Positions 51,870 to 60,528 of a stretch of 64,000 bases of DNA are shown piece by piece. A program made the position numbers and the translations under genes. This DNA is from Acetoanaerobium noterae (GTDB taxonomy: Bacteria > Bacillota > Clostridia > Peptostreptococcales > Filifactoraceae). The stretch is from NCBI RefSeq assembly GCF_900168025.1, contig NZ_FUYN01000004.1, positions 62,001 to 126,000 on the forward strand, given 5' to 3'. Below the pieces are notes generated by a model. The model was not told the DNA's origin, made no database searches, and saw only the letters and a list, made by a program, of their open reading frames with translations. Numbering within the stretch: position 1 is the first letter of the stretch; each line of letters begins with the position of its first letter.

Positions 51870-53549
51870 ATGTTCGAAATTGCAAAAAATTTAATACATA
51901 GCTTAAATTTTGTACTTATAATAACTTTCATAATTTCTAATCTTCCTGCATTTAAAAGATTTATTCAAAAAGATGAGTACTCACGATTTGACTTAGTTAT
52001 TTTGGGGATAATTTTTTCTTTTTTTGGTATAGCTGGTACCTACCTTGGTACCAATGTAAATGGTGCTGTAGCGAGCACTAGAATAATTGGTGTCATGGCA
52101 GGTGGGATTTTATGTGGGCCATTTGTTGGCATTGTTTCTGGAATAATTACAGGCATACATAGGATACTATACGATATACAAGGTATAACCTCTATTGCTT
52201 GTGGACTTACCACTGTAATAGCTGGTTTTGTATCCGCTTTTATATATACTCGAGATAAAAAATATTCAAAATGGGTTTATGGTCTAATTGGAGGAATATT
52301 TGTTGTAAGTATAGAAATGTTACTAGTTCTATTTATATCAAGGCCTACATACATGGCTTTTAATATAGTGAAAAGTATCTATCTTCCTCTTAGTTTCGCT
52401 AATGCAATTGGGATATGTATTGTTATCCTCTTAATACAGAAAATCTTTGATGAAAAAGACCAGACTTCAGCAATTCAGGCTCAGCTTTCTTTAGAAATAG
52501 CTAATAAAACACTGCCCTATTTTAGAGATATAAATGATGAATCTCTTCAAAAAATTTGTTCTATTATTAAGGATTCAACTGATTTAGCGGCTGTATCTAT
52601 AACAGATAAGCATAGAGTACTTGCATATAGCGGTTTAGATTGTGACTATCATAGCAAAAAACATCCTATTAACCCTCTAACAACAGGAACCGTTTTTGAT
52701 ACAGGCAAGCATTTAATTTTGAACACTTCTGAAGAAATAAAGTGTAAGAATTTGGACTGCAATTTAAAATCATGTATCATAGTTCCTCTATACGAAGGCA
52801 ACGAGGTAACAAAAACTTTAAAGCTATATTCAACAAAAGAAAAAGGTATATCCTATACTCATGAAAAATTGGCTTTAGGATTATCTCAGCTCATGTCAAC
52901 CCAAATGGAATTAAGCAAAGTTACAAACCTTAAAGCCTTGGCTACAAAAGCAGAAATTAAAGCTCTACAAGCTCAGATTAATCCTCACTTTTTATTTAAC
53001 TCCTTAAATACAATAGTTTCTTTTGTAAGAATCAATCCTGATAAAGCTAGAGACTTAATAGTTAACTTATCCGTGTTCTTAAGATACAATATTGAGGAAT
53101 CAAATGGTTTCGTCGATATTACTAAAGAAATAGACCAAGTAAAAGCATATATCGCTATAGAGCAAGCAAGATTTGGAGATAAACTAAAAATTGAATATGA
53201 TATTGACAATGATATTAAACTTACTATTCCTTCATTGATAATTCAGCCCATAGTAGAAAATGCTATAAAGCATGGTGTTTTAGAATCAAATGGAAAAGGT
53301 AAGGTTGTTATAAGTATTAAAAAACAAAATGAGGATTCAGTTTTAGTAACTATTGAAGATGACGGTTTTGGAGTTCCAGACGAAGTGATAGATAGTTTGT
53401 ACTCTGAAACTCATAGTCAAAATAAAATTGGTATGGCCAATGTACATAATAGACTTAAGCATCTTTATGGTAATGGACTTAAAATTGAAAATTTAAAAAT
53501 TGGTACAAAAATTAGCTTTGTTTTAAAGCAAAAGGAGGCTGTATTGTGA
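51870..53549 (+). CDS. LytS/BtsS-type sensor histidine kinase
   Basis: 559 residues from the ATG at 51870-51872 (AAGGTGG upstream). About 200 N-terminal residues form five to six membrane helices of the 5TMR-LYT type, including GTYLGTNVNGAVASTRIIGVMAGGI (in part) and GIVSGIITGIHR. A GAF-like domain spans about 215-350. The kinase part has the His box QINPHFLFNSLN (His373) and ATPase motifs IQPIVENAIKHG and VTIEDDGFGVP. It phosphorylates the LytTR-type regulator encoded next. With the CstA gene downstream it resembles the BtsS pyruvate sensor of enterobacteria, but the signal is inferred. Confidence 0.93.
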   Translation: MFEIAKNLIHSLNFVLIITFIISNLPAFKRFIQKDEYSRFDLVILGIIFSFFGIAGTYLGTNVNGAVASTRIIGVMAGGILCGPFVGIVSGIITGIHRILYDIQGITSIACGLTTVIAGFVSAFIYTRDKKYSKWVYGLIGGIFVVSIEMLLVLFISRPTYMAFNIVKSIYLPLSFANAIGICIVILLIQKIFDEKDQTSAIQAQLSLEIANKTLPYFRDINDESLQKICSIIKDSTDLAAVSITDKHRVLAYSGLDCDYHSKKHPINPLTTGTVFDTGKHLILNTSEEIKCKNLDCNLKSCIIVPLYEGNEVTKTLKLYSTKEKGISYTHEKLALGLSQLMSTQMELSKVTNLKALATKAEIKALQAQINPHFLFNSLNTIVSFVRINPDKARDLIVNLSVFLRYNIEESNGFVDITKEIDQVKAYIAIEQARFGDKLKIEYDIDNDIKLTIPSLIIQPIVENAIKHGVLESNGKGKVVISIKKQNEDSVLVTIEDDGFGVPDEVIDSLYSETHSQNKIGMANVHNRLKHLYGNGLKIENLKIGTKISFVLKQKEAVL

Positions 53550-54247
53550 ATTGCATCATTGTAGACGATGAGTTTCCAGCTATCAAAGAATTAGAGTATT
53601 TCATTAAAAACTTTAGTACAATTAAAATAGAAAATACATTTGAGAGCAGTATTGAAGCCTTAGAATACATACAAGAGAAGTCTGTTGATGTTATATTTTT
53701 AGATATACATATGCCAAAACTAGATGGAATGAGTTTTTCTAGGGTGATAAAAACTCTCAAAATAAAACCTCTAATAGTATTTATCAGTGCATACAGTGAC
53801 TATGCCGTTGAAGCCTTTGAAGTCTGCGCATTTGATTATATTCTTAAACCTTATTCTCAAAACAGAATAGTAGAAACCCTCTCAAAGCTAGAGCAAACTT
53901 CAACCTCTAGCTGTTTACAGAATACTATAACCCTATGGCAAAATGAAAAATTTATTGTTCTTGACTATAATCAAATTTATTTCTGTAAGGCTAACAAACA
54001 TGAAGTCCACGTGTATACAAAAACAGACGAATATATACTCCATACCTGCTTAACTGATTTTTATTTAAAACTTCCTCATGATAAGTTTTTTAAAACGCAT
54101 CGATCATATATTGTGAATTTAGATAAAATATCTGAAATAATTCCTTGGTTTAATAACACCTATGTATTAAAGCTAAAAGGACTTAATGAAGAAATACCAG
54201 TTAGTCGTCAAAATATATCCCAATTCAAAACTTTAATGCGCATCTGA
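53546..54247 (+). CDS. LytTR-family response regulator
   Basis: 233 residues. The receiver domain has Asp7/Asp8 and the phosphoacceptor Asp53 in VIFLDIHMPKLDG; the LytTR DNA-binding domain (about 135-233) has FCKANKHEVHVYTKT, FFKTHRSYIVNLDKI and ELNEEIPVSR-like elements. The GTG start overlaps the kinase stop by 4 bases (AAAGGAGG upstream), so the pair is translationally coupled. Likely targets are the genes at 54366 and 54950. Confidence 0.93.
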   Translation: MNCIIVDDEFPAIKELEYFIKNFSTIKIENTFESSIEALEYIQEKSVDVIFLDIHMPKLDGMSFSRVIKTLKIKPLIVFISAYSDYAVEAFEVCAFDYILKPYSQNRIVETLSKLEQTSTSSCLQNTITLWQNEKFIVLDYNQIYFCKANKHEVHVYTKTDEYILHTCLTDFYLKLPHDKFFKTHRSYIVNLDKISEIIPWFNNTYVLKLKGLNEEIPVSRQNISQFKTLMRI

Positions 54248-54272
54248 GTGTAACTCAGGTGTTTTTTTTGTC
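54241..54272 (+). terminator. Terminator after the LytTR regulator
   Basis: CATCTGAG and CTCAGGTG pair around a short loop, followed by eight T. The regulator stop codon lies inside the first arm. Confidence 0.88.
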
Positions 54273-54365
54273 ATTTCATGCTTGCATTATTAATTTTTAG
54301 AATATTTTGTTTATAATTCGAAGTAGTGGCCTAACTAGAAAATTATTATACGAGGAGGTGAATCC

Positions 54366-54863
54366 ATGATATATGAAGAGTATATAAAGATACTAAAAAG
54401 TAGATTTTCTAAACATTTCCACATTAATACAGACGTTGAAATACTAGGAGAAAAAGTAGATTTTCAGGCAAAATTTTCCCAAGTAAGTGGAAGAACATTC
54501 GTAACTCAAAATGATATCATCGATAGGTATGAAAACTACGAAAATTGTTATATAAAATATATTCCTGAATTGGATTTAGCTAAGGCTACTATGTATACAG
54601 AATTCTTAAAGAATATTGTTAATGAAACTGTCAATCCAAGCCAGGATCATATGAGTACATATATTACAGGTGTAATTCTTACAAATAATGTAGACCCAGA
54701 AACTATATACTTCATTAATAATTTTAAGTTTAGCAAGGTATACTCTTTTTATCTTAAAGGCTGGTGTGATATTCGCTTAATTTGTGTAAATCTCGAAACT
54801 CAAGAAGTCATTTCAAATAAGCACGGCAAAAAGGTTAAAGAAGCCTACAAATTAACTTCATAA
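54366..54863 (+). CDS. Hypothetical protein between LytTR regulator and CstA
   Basis: 165 residues, not recognised. It is soluble, with no signal peptide or membrane helix. It has a Tyr/Phe-rich core and a C-terminal stretch KVYSFYLKGWCDIRLICVNLETQEVI with alternating hydrophobic residues typical of a beta-sheet. A good ribosome site (GAGGAGG) precedes the ATG. It lies after the terminator of the two-component genes and 86 bases before cstA, so it is probably co-expressed with the transporter and may belong to its function. Confidence 0.75.
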   Translation: MIYEEYIKILKSRFSKHFHINTDVEILGEKVDFQAKFSQVSGRTFVTQNDIIDRYENYENCYIKYIPELDLAKATMYTEFLKNIVNETVNPSQDHMSTYITGVILTNNVDPETIYFINNFKFSKVYSFYLKGWCDIRLICVNLETQEVISNKHGKKVKEAYKLTS

Positions 54864-54949
54864 AAATATACCTTCATACTTATTAACAAACTAATAGAAG
54901 ATATATTTAACAAAACTAAATTATAAAATATAGCTCGGGGAGGTATAAA

Positions 54950-56590
54950 ATGAATTCATTAATACTTTTATTCATAGGAATTATTCTTTTTTTAGGAGCA
55001 TACAGCATTTATGGAGGCTTTTTAGCAAAAAAATGGGGAGTAGATTCAAAAATAAAAACTCCAGCCCACACCTTGCGTGATGATATTGACTATTGTCCAG
55101 CTAGTGCTAAAGTGCTTCTTGGCCATCATTTTTCTTCAATTGCTGGTGCTGGACCAATAACAGGACCAATACAGGCAGCAGTTTTCGGATGGCTTCCTGT
55201 ATATCTTTGGATATTACTTGGTAGTATCTTTGTCGGAGGAGTTCATGATTGGGGAGCACTGTTCGCTTCAGTAAGACATGAAGGAAAATCGATTGGAGAA
55301 ATAATTAGAGTAAATATAGGCGAAACAGGAAAAAAACTTTTTAACTTCTTTGCCTACTTGACTCTTATTCTTGTAGTTGCTGCATTTACTGATATTTGTG
55401 CTGGCACCTTTGCTTTCGATCCTGCTGCTCCAGAGAATCTAACTGGTGCTAGAGCTGGTACAGCTTCTATTTTATTCATAATTTTAGCAATGAGCTTTGG
55501 ATACTTTGTGTATAGAAAAGGTGCAAGCTTACTTTTATCTACAGTAATTGGAGTCGTATTATTATTTGGATGTATTTATCTAGGTTATCAATTCCCAGTT
55601 CTAAAACTTTCAAAATTAACTTGGGATATCATACTTCTAGTTTACATATTCCTAGCATCTACTATGCCTGTTTGGCTACTCCTTCAGCCAAGAGATTACC
55701 TTTGTTCATTCCTACTATATGCTATGCTAGCTGGATCAGTGATAGGTATACTTATAGTTAGACCTACTATGGTAATACCAGCTGTTACAAGTTTTTCTGT
55801 TGGGCAGGGTGCTCAAACTCAATACCTTTTCCCTATGCTGTTTGTTATAGTTGCTTGCGGAGCTGTTTCAGGCTTTCACTCTTTGGTTGCATCAGGCACA
55901 AGCTCAAAACAGCTTAACAGTGAATCAGATACGAAGCTAATTGGATATGGTGCTATGCTAATCGAAGGAATCGTCGCTATAATAGCACTTATCGCTGTAG
56001 GCTATGTTAAAGATGCTACTGGAACTCCTGCTCAAATTTTTGCAAGTGGAGTAGCTGAATTTATGAGCAAATTTGGAATTCCTACTTCATTAGGTTCAGT
56101 GTTTGTCATATTAGCTTTCTCAGCATTTGCTCTTACCAGTCTTGATACTGCAACTAGAATAGGTAGATACATGTTCCAAGAAATGACTACAAAGGAAGAT
56201 GGAAGCACAACTGTTTTAAGTAACATGTATGTTTCTACTGCTGTAACAGTTGGATTATCTGCTTTGCTTTTATCTTTTGGATACCAAAAAATTTGGCCTA
56301 TATTTGGATCAGCAAATCAGTTATTAGCAGGGCTATCGCTACTTGCTGTCTCAGCATGGCTAGCAAAATCAGGTAAGGATAATAAAATGACTGTTCTACC
56401 TATGATATTCATGTTTGCAGTAACCTTATCAGCTTTAGCATTAGTTGCTAAAAATAACCTTCTTGGAGGAAATTTAGTAATCGCTGCTATAGCAGCTGTT
56501 TTATTCATATTAGCAATTGTATTGATTGTAACAACTTTCAAATTATTCTTTGGTAAGAAAGATAAAAACACTCATAAAGCTAGTGCTTAA
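54950..56590 (+). CDS. cstA: CstA-family transporter (carbon starvation / pyruvate or peptide)
   Basis: 546 residues, about 15 hydrophobic segments, the shorter CstA type. Signature motifs are HHFSSIAGAGPITGPIQAA near residue 60, GGVHDWGALFASVRHEGKS, and GFHSLVASGTSSKQLNSESD about residue 305. FALTSLDTATRIGRYMFQE marks the conserved later region. Enterobacterial homologues (BtsT, CstA) take up pyruvate. The LytS/LytTR pair 700 bases upstream supports regulation of this transporter by that system. GGGGAGG ribosome site precedes the ATG. Confidence 0.92.
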   Translation: MNSLILLFIGIILFLGAYSIYGGFLAKKWGVDSKIKTPAHTLRDDIDYCPASAKVLLGHHFSSIAGAGPITGPIQAAVFGWLPVYLWILLGSIFVGGVHDWGALFASVRHEGKSIGEIIRVNIGETGKKLFNFFAYLTLILVVAAFTDICAGTFAFDPAAPENLTGARAGTASILFIILAMSFGYFVYRKGASLLLSTVIGVVLLFGCIYLGYQFPVLKLSKLTWDIILLVYIFLASTMPVWLLLQPRDYLCSFLLYAMLAGSVIGILIVRPTMVIPAVTSFSVGQGAQTQYLFPMLFVIVACGAVSGFHSLVASGTSSKQLNSESDTKLIGYGAMLIEGIVAIIALIAVGYVKDATGTPAQIFASGVAEFMSKFGIPTSLGSVFVILAFSAFALTSLDTATRIGRYMFQEMTTKEDGSTTVLSNMYVSTAVTVGLSALLLSFGYQKIWPIFGSANQLLAGLSLLAVSAWLAKSGKDNKMTVLPMIFMFAVTLSALALVAKNNLLGGNLVIAAIAAVLFILAIVLIVTTFKLFFGKKDKNTHKASA

Positions 56591-56698
56591 ATTAATTGTA
56601 GAATCTCCATTTTAATACAATCAAAAATTGCTAATGAGGTATTATAAGATTCTAAGGAAGGCAAAGCAACCAGAAAACTTCTTAATCTAATCAAAATA

Positions 56699-56742
56699 AA
56701 AGGTGGTTGAATTTTAATTAAATTCTAACCACCTTTTTATAA
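56699..56742. terminator. Terminator shared by cstA and the histidine kinase gene
   Basis: AAAAGGTGGTT and AACCACCTTTTT form an 11-bp stem with an AT-rich loop, with T-runs usable from both sides. Nothing else was recognised in the 200-base gap. Confidence 0.85.
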
Positions 56743-56789
56743 ATCAATAACTCTAAATTTTATATTGCATTACTATATAGCTATTAGTC

Positions 56790-58907
56790 TTATTGCTTGT
56801 ATTCACTTATTACTTCAAAGCTTATAACTACCTTGAACAAATCCCCATCTATATAAATGTTAAAATCTCCTCCTTGCAATTCTGTAAAGCTCTTTGCAAT
56901 TGATAATCCTAATCCTGAGCCATCTGTATTTCTAGATTTATCTCCCCTAACAAATCTTTCAGCAATATCATTTGGATTAAAATTCATCTCATAGGCAGAT
57001 ATATTTTTAAATACAATTAAAGCCTTATTCATATTTAAGCTCACATCAATATACACTCTAGAGCTTGGCAAAGAATATTTGAGAATATTGCTTATTAAAT
57101 TATCAAAGATTCTATAGGTTCTTTTCCCATCTAAATTACATATGATTTTTTGTTCTGAATCAGGAAGCTGAATTTTAAATAATAAACCACTGGCACTTAT
57201 TTCATTTTCATTTTCAGCGATTGTCTGTCTTAATAGCGATACTAAGTCCAATGATGATTTATTAAAGCTTATATTTCCACTTGCCGCTTTACTTGCTTCA
57301 AAAAGATCTTCTATCAGCAAAGTCAGCCTTTGTGATTTCTGCTCTAAAATTTCTATATATTCCTTTTGGGTTTCAGACATATCATTCTCTTTTTTCAATA
57401 AATCAATATATGAAATTATAGATGTAAGAGGTGTTTTTAAATCATGAGAAACATTTGAAATAAGCTCTGTTTTAAGATTTTGACTTTTAATTTCTTCATC
57501 TACTGCAATTTTAAATCCTTCACTAATACTATTTAGCTTTTCTAATATGGGATTAAAAATCCCAAGATTCAACTCCATATGCTGATTAAAGTTTCCAAGA
57601 GAAATCTCATCTGTCACCATATATAATTGTTCTAGCTCGCACATTCTGTCTTTTAGATAACTAAAAATAAATAAAGAATAAATTATTGCAATGCACATAC
57701 CAAGTACAACCGAGCCAAACAATGAATAGCTCCCACCCATTCCAAATACAATATAGAGAAAAACAAACGATGTAAAAAAAACAATTATCCATACTATTAT
57801 AAGATTAATTCCAAGCACAAGCATCAGCTTCCTATTTTTAGTATTTGATATATCAAAACTCATAAGTTTACTAAAAGTACTATTAAGTTTTTTAAATAGT
57901 TTTAAGAAAAACTTTCCTATTAAGCTCTTTTTTATACATGACTCATATATTCCAGAATTAAATACGTTTTTTATATCAGAAACTAAAACATATAAAGCCG
58001 TATATAAAAATATGGTCACTGGTATTCCAATTAAGTAGAAAAAAATATTTGCATCTGAAATTATGGTTTCAAATTTGAGTTTAGGTGAATAGTACCTCGA
58101 TAAATTATCGTTGAATAAAAGCTCCATTGTAAGTGCAAAGCCAACCCCAAAAAGTATATATATCAAACATTTAACTTCCATTGGAATTTTGTTCATAGCC
58201 TTAATAAAGCTATTATTTTGTTGCCTTAAAGTGTTTGTAAATCCAGCCCAAACTAAGATTAAAAACATAATTATTGAGCCTATTGCTAAAATTAAAATCA
58301 TATAACGTTCCAAATAAAAGTTCTTTATATTATCCTCTAAAGCGCCATTTTTCAAATAAACATTTTTAGGAATCATTAATAAAAGCTCAAGTTCTTTTCC
58401 TTTTATGTCTTCTCTGGAAGCCAGTAGTCTCTCAAAGGTTGTAACTATGTTATCCTCCCAAGTCTCGTCCATTGATGAATCCTTAGATATAGCTTGCAGA
58501 TTTTCATCTAGCTTAATATGGATATAAAAGCTAGAGGATTGCTTTGACTTACTTAGAATCTGATTTGGTAATAAATTTGTATTTGTAACAAGAGTAGCTA
58601 GCTCATCTTTAACTTGAAGATAATAGGTAACATCTTTATATTGATTCTTTTGATAAAAATCAAATTCATCTTTTGAAGAATTTTTTTCTAATAAATCCCA
58701 TGTCATATTTTCTATATAATTTACAAAGCTTTCGCTTGATTGATAGGTATTAATATATTGATTATCTGGAAAAATTATAGACTTTAATGGATTGTATAAA
58801 CCAACAGAAATCAACGCCAACAAAATAATAACTGATATTAGTTTTATCCCAGAATCTGATGCCTTTTGTTTTATTAATTCTTCACTCTGATTCAAACTTG
58901 TATCCAA
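56790..58907 (-). CDS. Membrane sensor histidine kinase
   Basis: 705 residues. A first membrane helix near residues 21-42, an extracellular sensor loop of about 160 residues, then five or six helices (about 208-430) and a HAMP-like stretch lead to the kinase core. The His box is LISNVSHDLKTPLTSIISY (about residue 490), and N, G1 and G2 boxes follow (FDNLISNILKYS, GSGLGLSIAKS). It phosphorylates the OmpR-type regulator upstream, with a 26-base overlap and a TTG start. No transporter is adjacent to suggest the signal. Confidence 0.93.
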   Translation of the reverse strand: MDTSLNQSEELIKQKASDSGIKLISVIILLALISVGLYNPLKSIIFPDNQYINTYQSSESFVNYIENMTWDLLEKNSSKDEFDFYQKNQYKDVTYYLQVKDELATLVTNTNLLPNQILSKSKQSSSFYIHIKLDENLQAISKDSSMDETWEDNIVTTFERLLASREDIKGKELELLLMIPKNVYLKNGALEDNIKNFYLERYMILILAIGSIIMFLILVWAGFTNTLRQQNNSFIKAMNKIPMEVKCLIYILFGVGFALTMELLFNDNLSRYYSPKLKFETIISDANIFFYLIGIPVTIFLYTALYVLVSDIKNVFNSGIYESCIKKSLIGKFFLKLFKKLNSTFSKLMSFDISNTKNRKLMLVLGINLIIVWIIVFFTSFVFLYIVFGMGGSYSLFGSVVLGMCIAIIYSLFIFSYLKDRMCELEQLYMVTDEISLGNFNQHMELNLGIFNPILEKLNSISEGFKIAVDEEIKSQNLKTELISNVSHDLKTPLTSIISYIDLLKKENDMSETQKEYIEILEQKSQRLTLLIEDLFEASKAASGNISFNKSSLDLVSLLRQTIAENENEISASGLLFKIQLPDSEQKIICNLDGKRTYRIFDNLISNILKYSLPSSRVYIDVSLNMNKALIVFKNISAYEMNFNPNDIAERFVRGDKSRNTDGSGLGLSIAKSFTELQGGDFNIYIDGDLFKVVISFEVISEYKQ

Positions 58908-59583
58908 TTCCCCACACCACCTTTAAATATTTTGGTTCTTTAGGATTAATCTCCAGCTTTTCTCTAATCCTTCGAATGTGAACAGCTACAGTATCAGGAT
59001 TGTAGGCTGGCTCATTCCATACTTTTTCATATATTTCATCTATAGAAAATACCTTTCCTGCATTAGACATGAGTAAGTATAAAATCTTATATTCTATTGG
59101 AGTTGTTTTAACTGGAGCTCCTAAAACAGATATTTCTTTTCTCTCATCATCAAGAGCAATATCTCCTATCGAAATCAATTTGGAGTTTTTGTCGCTTTCT
59201 TTCTTTATAGAAAAATTTACATATCTTCTTAAATTAGAATTTACCCTTGCTATAAGCTCCATTGGATTAAATGGCTTTGTTACATAATCATCTGCCCCTA
59301 TATTTAGACCTGCTATCTTATCCATATCTTCAGATTTTGCTGAAAGTACAATTATAGGAACTGTGCTATTTTGCCTTATTTTCATTATCGCAGTAAATCC
59401 ATCCATTACAGGCATCATAACGTCCATTATAATTAGATGAATTACTTCTTTTTCAAAAATTTCAATAGCTAGCTGACCATTATAGGCTTTAAAAACACCG
59501 TAGTTTTGATTTTTCATATAAATTTCAATGGCGTCTGCTATTTGTTTATCATCTTCAACTATTAATATATTATATGTATACAT
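58882..59583 (-). CDS. OmpR-family response regulator
   Basis: 233 residues from the ATG at 59581-59583 with GGAGG upstream; an ATG four codons earlier overlaps that site. The receiver has Asp11/Asp12, phosphoacceptor Asp54 in IIMDVMMPVMDG, and PIIVLSAKSED with the conserved Lys. The winged-helix DNA-binding domain ends VHIRRIREKLEINPKEPKYLKVVWGIGYKFE. It works with the kinase encoded 25 bases into its 3' end. Confidence 0.95.
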   Translation of the reverse strand: MYTYNILIVEDDKQIADAIEIYMKNQNYGVFKAYNGQLAIEIFEKEVIHLIIMDVMMPVMDGFTAIMKIRQNSTVPIIVLSAKSEDMDKIAGLNIGADDYVTKPFNPMELIARVNSNLRRYVNFSIKKESDKNSKLISIGDIALDDERKEISVLGAPVKTTPIEYKILYLLMSNAGKVFSIDEIYEKVWNEPAYNPDTVAVHIRRIREKLEINPKEPKYLKVVWGIGYKFESE

Positions 59584-59675
59584 ATATGCCTCCATAACAA
59601 GATATCTTAAGTAAATAATAACATAGAGTTATTAATATTCTTTTACTATAATTCTTACAAATTTCTTAAGAAATT

Positions 59676-59722
59676 AAAAAACTTCACAAGCCAGTATAAT
59701 AAATAAACTGATTTGTGAAGTT
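59676..59722 (-). terminator. Terminator after the C26-like gene
   Basis: AACTTCACAA and TTGTGAAGTT form a 10-bp stem, followed on the minus strand by TTTTTAATTT. Confidence 0.85.
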
Positions 59723-59741
59723 AAATAGTTTTTATAGACCT

Positions 59742-60464
59742 TTATTTACATTTCTCGATAAAGAATTCAAAAACCTTTTTTTGCTCCTCATACTCAATAT
59801 ACATAAACTCTGGCTGCCATTGAATTCCCATAGCAAAAGAAGTTCCTGCATATTCTATTGCTTCAATTACTCCATCAGATGCTCGAGCTGAAACAATCAA
59901 ATCTTTACCTAACTCCTTAATTGCTTGATGGTGAAAGCTGTTTACAAAAATCCTATCCTGAGCAAATATTTCATACAAATAAGTGCCTTGCTGTATCTCA
60001 ACTGAGTGAGATTTCTCACTCATGATTGAGCTTTGAAAATGTTTTATATGATTACCTTCTATATAGCTTATGTCCTGATGCAAGGAACCACCAAGAGCAA
60101 CATTCAATACTTGCAATCCTCTATCGATGCCAAGAACTGGAATTCCTCTTTGAATTGCTTTTTTGGTAAGCTCAACATCAAAGAAATCTTTTTTTGTATT
60201 AAAGTATCCAAGCTTTTCAAGAGGCTCTTCTCCATAAAACATAGGATTTATGTCTATGCCTCCAGTTAAAATAATCCCATCAACTAAATCTAGATATCTT
60301 TCAAATGTTTCCGTGTCGTGAGTGTGAGGAAACAAAATAGTACTTCCTCCTGACTTTTCAATGCTTTTAACATTTTCACTGACTAGGAAGTATCTTTCTT
60401 GACCCTTTGTAGGGCCTTCATTGGAAATGATAAAATTTGTGGTAAGTCCAATAAGTGGTTTCAT
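59742..60464 (-). CDS. Peptidase C26 / gamma-glutamyl hydrolase-like protein lacking catalytic Cys and His
   Basis: 240 residues from the ATG at 60462-60464 with AAAGGAG upstream. The class I glutamine-amidotransferase-like fold of the PuuD/C26 family is clear: KPLIGLTTN at the N-terminus, GIILTGGIDINPMFYGEEP, VNSFHHQAIKELG and GVIEAIEY. The nucleophile elbow reads LGIDRGLQVLNVALGG, with Asp114 where active members have Cys. The His of the usual QWHPE is Gln217 (GIQWQPEF). Both codons are unambiguous (GAT, CAG). Hydrolase activity is therefore unlikely, and a binding or regulatory role is possible. Confidence 0.88.
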   Translation of the reverse strand: MKPLIGLTTNFIISNEGPTKGQERYFLVSENVKSIEKSGGSTILFPHTHDTETFERYLDLVDGIILTGGIDINPMFYGEEPLEKLGYFNTKKDFFDVELTKKAIQRGIPVLGIDRGLQVLNVALGGSLHQDISYIEGNHIKHFQSSIMSEKSHSVEIQQGTYLYEIFAQDRIFVNSFHHQAIKELGKDLIVSARASDGVIEAIEYAGTSFAMGIQWQPEFMYIEYEEQKKVFEFFIEKCK

Positions 60465-60528
60465 AAACACCATCTCCTTTGATAAATCAATTTATTTTAT
60501 ATATATCCCTCAAATTGATTTATATCCA

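Noticed and set aside
55396-55412. TGGCACCTTTGCT in cstA as a sigma-54 promoter
   Set aside because: The GG-GC spacing is 7 rather than 10 bases and it is inside a coding region.
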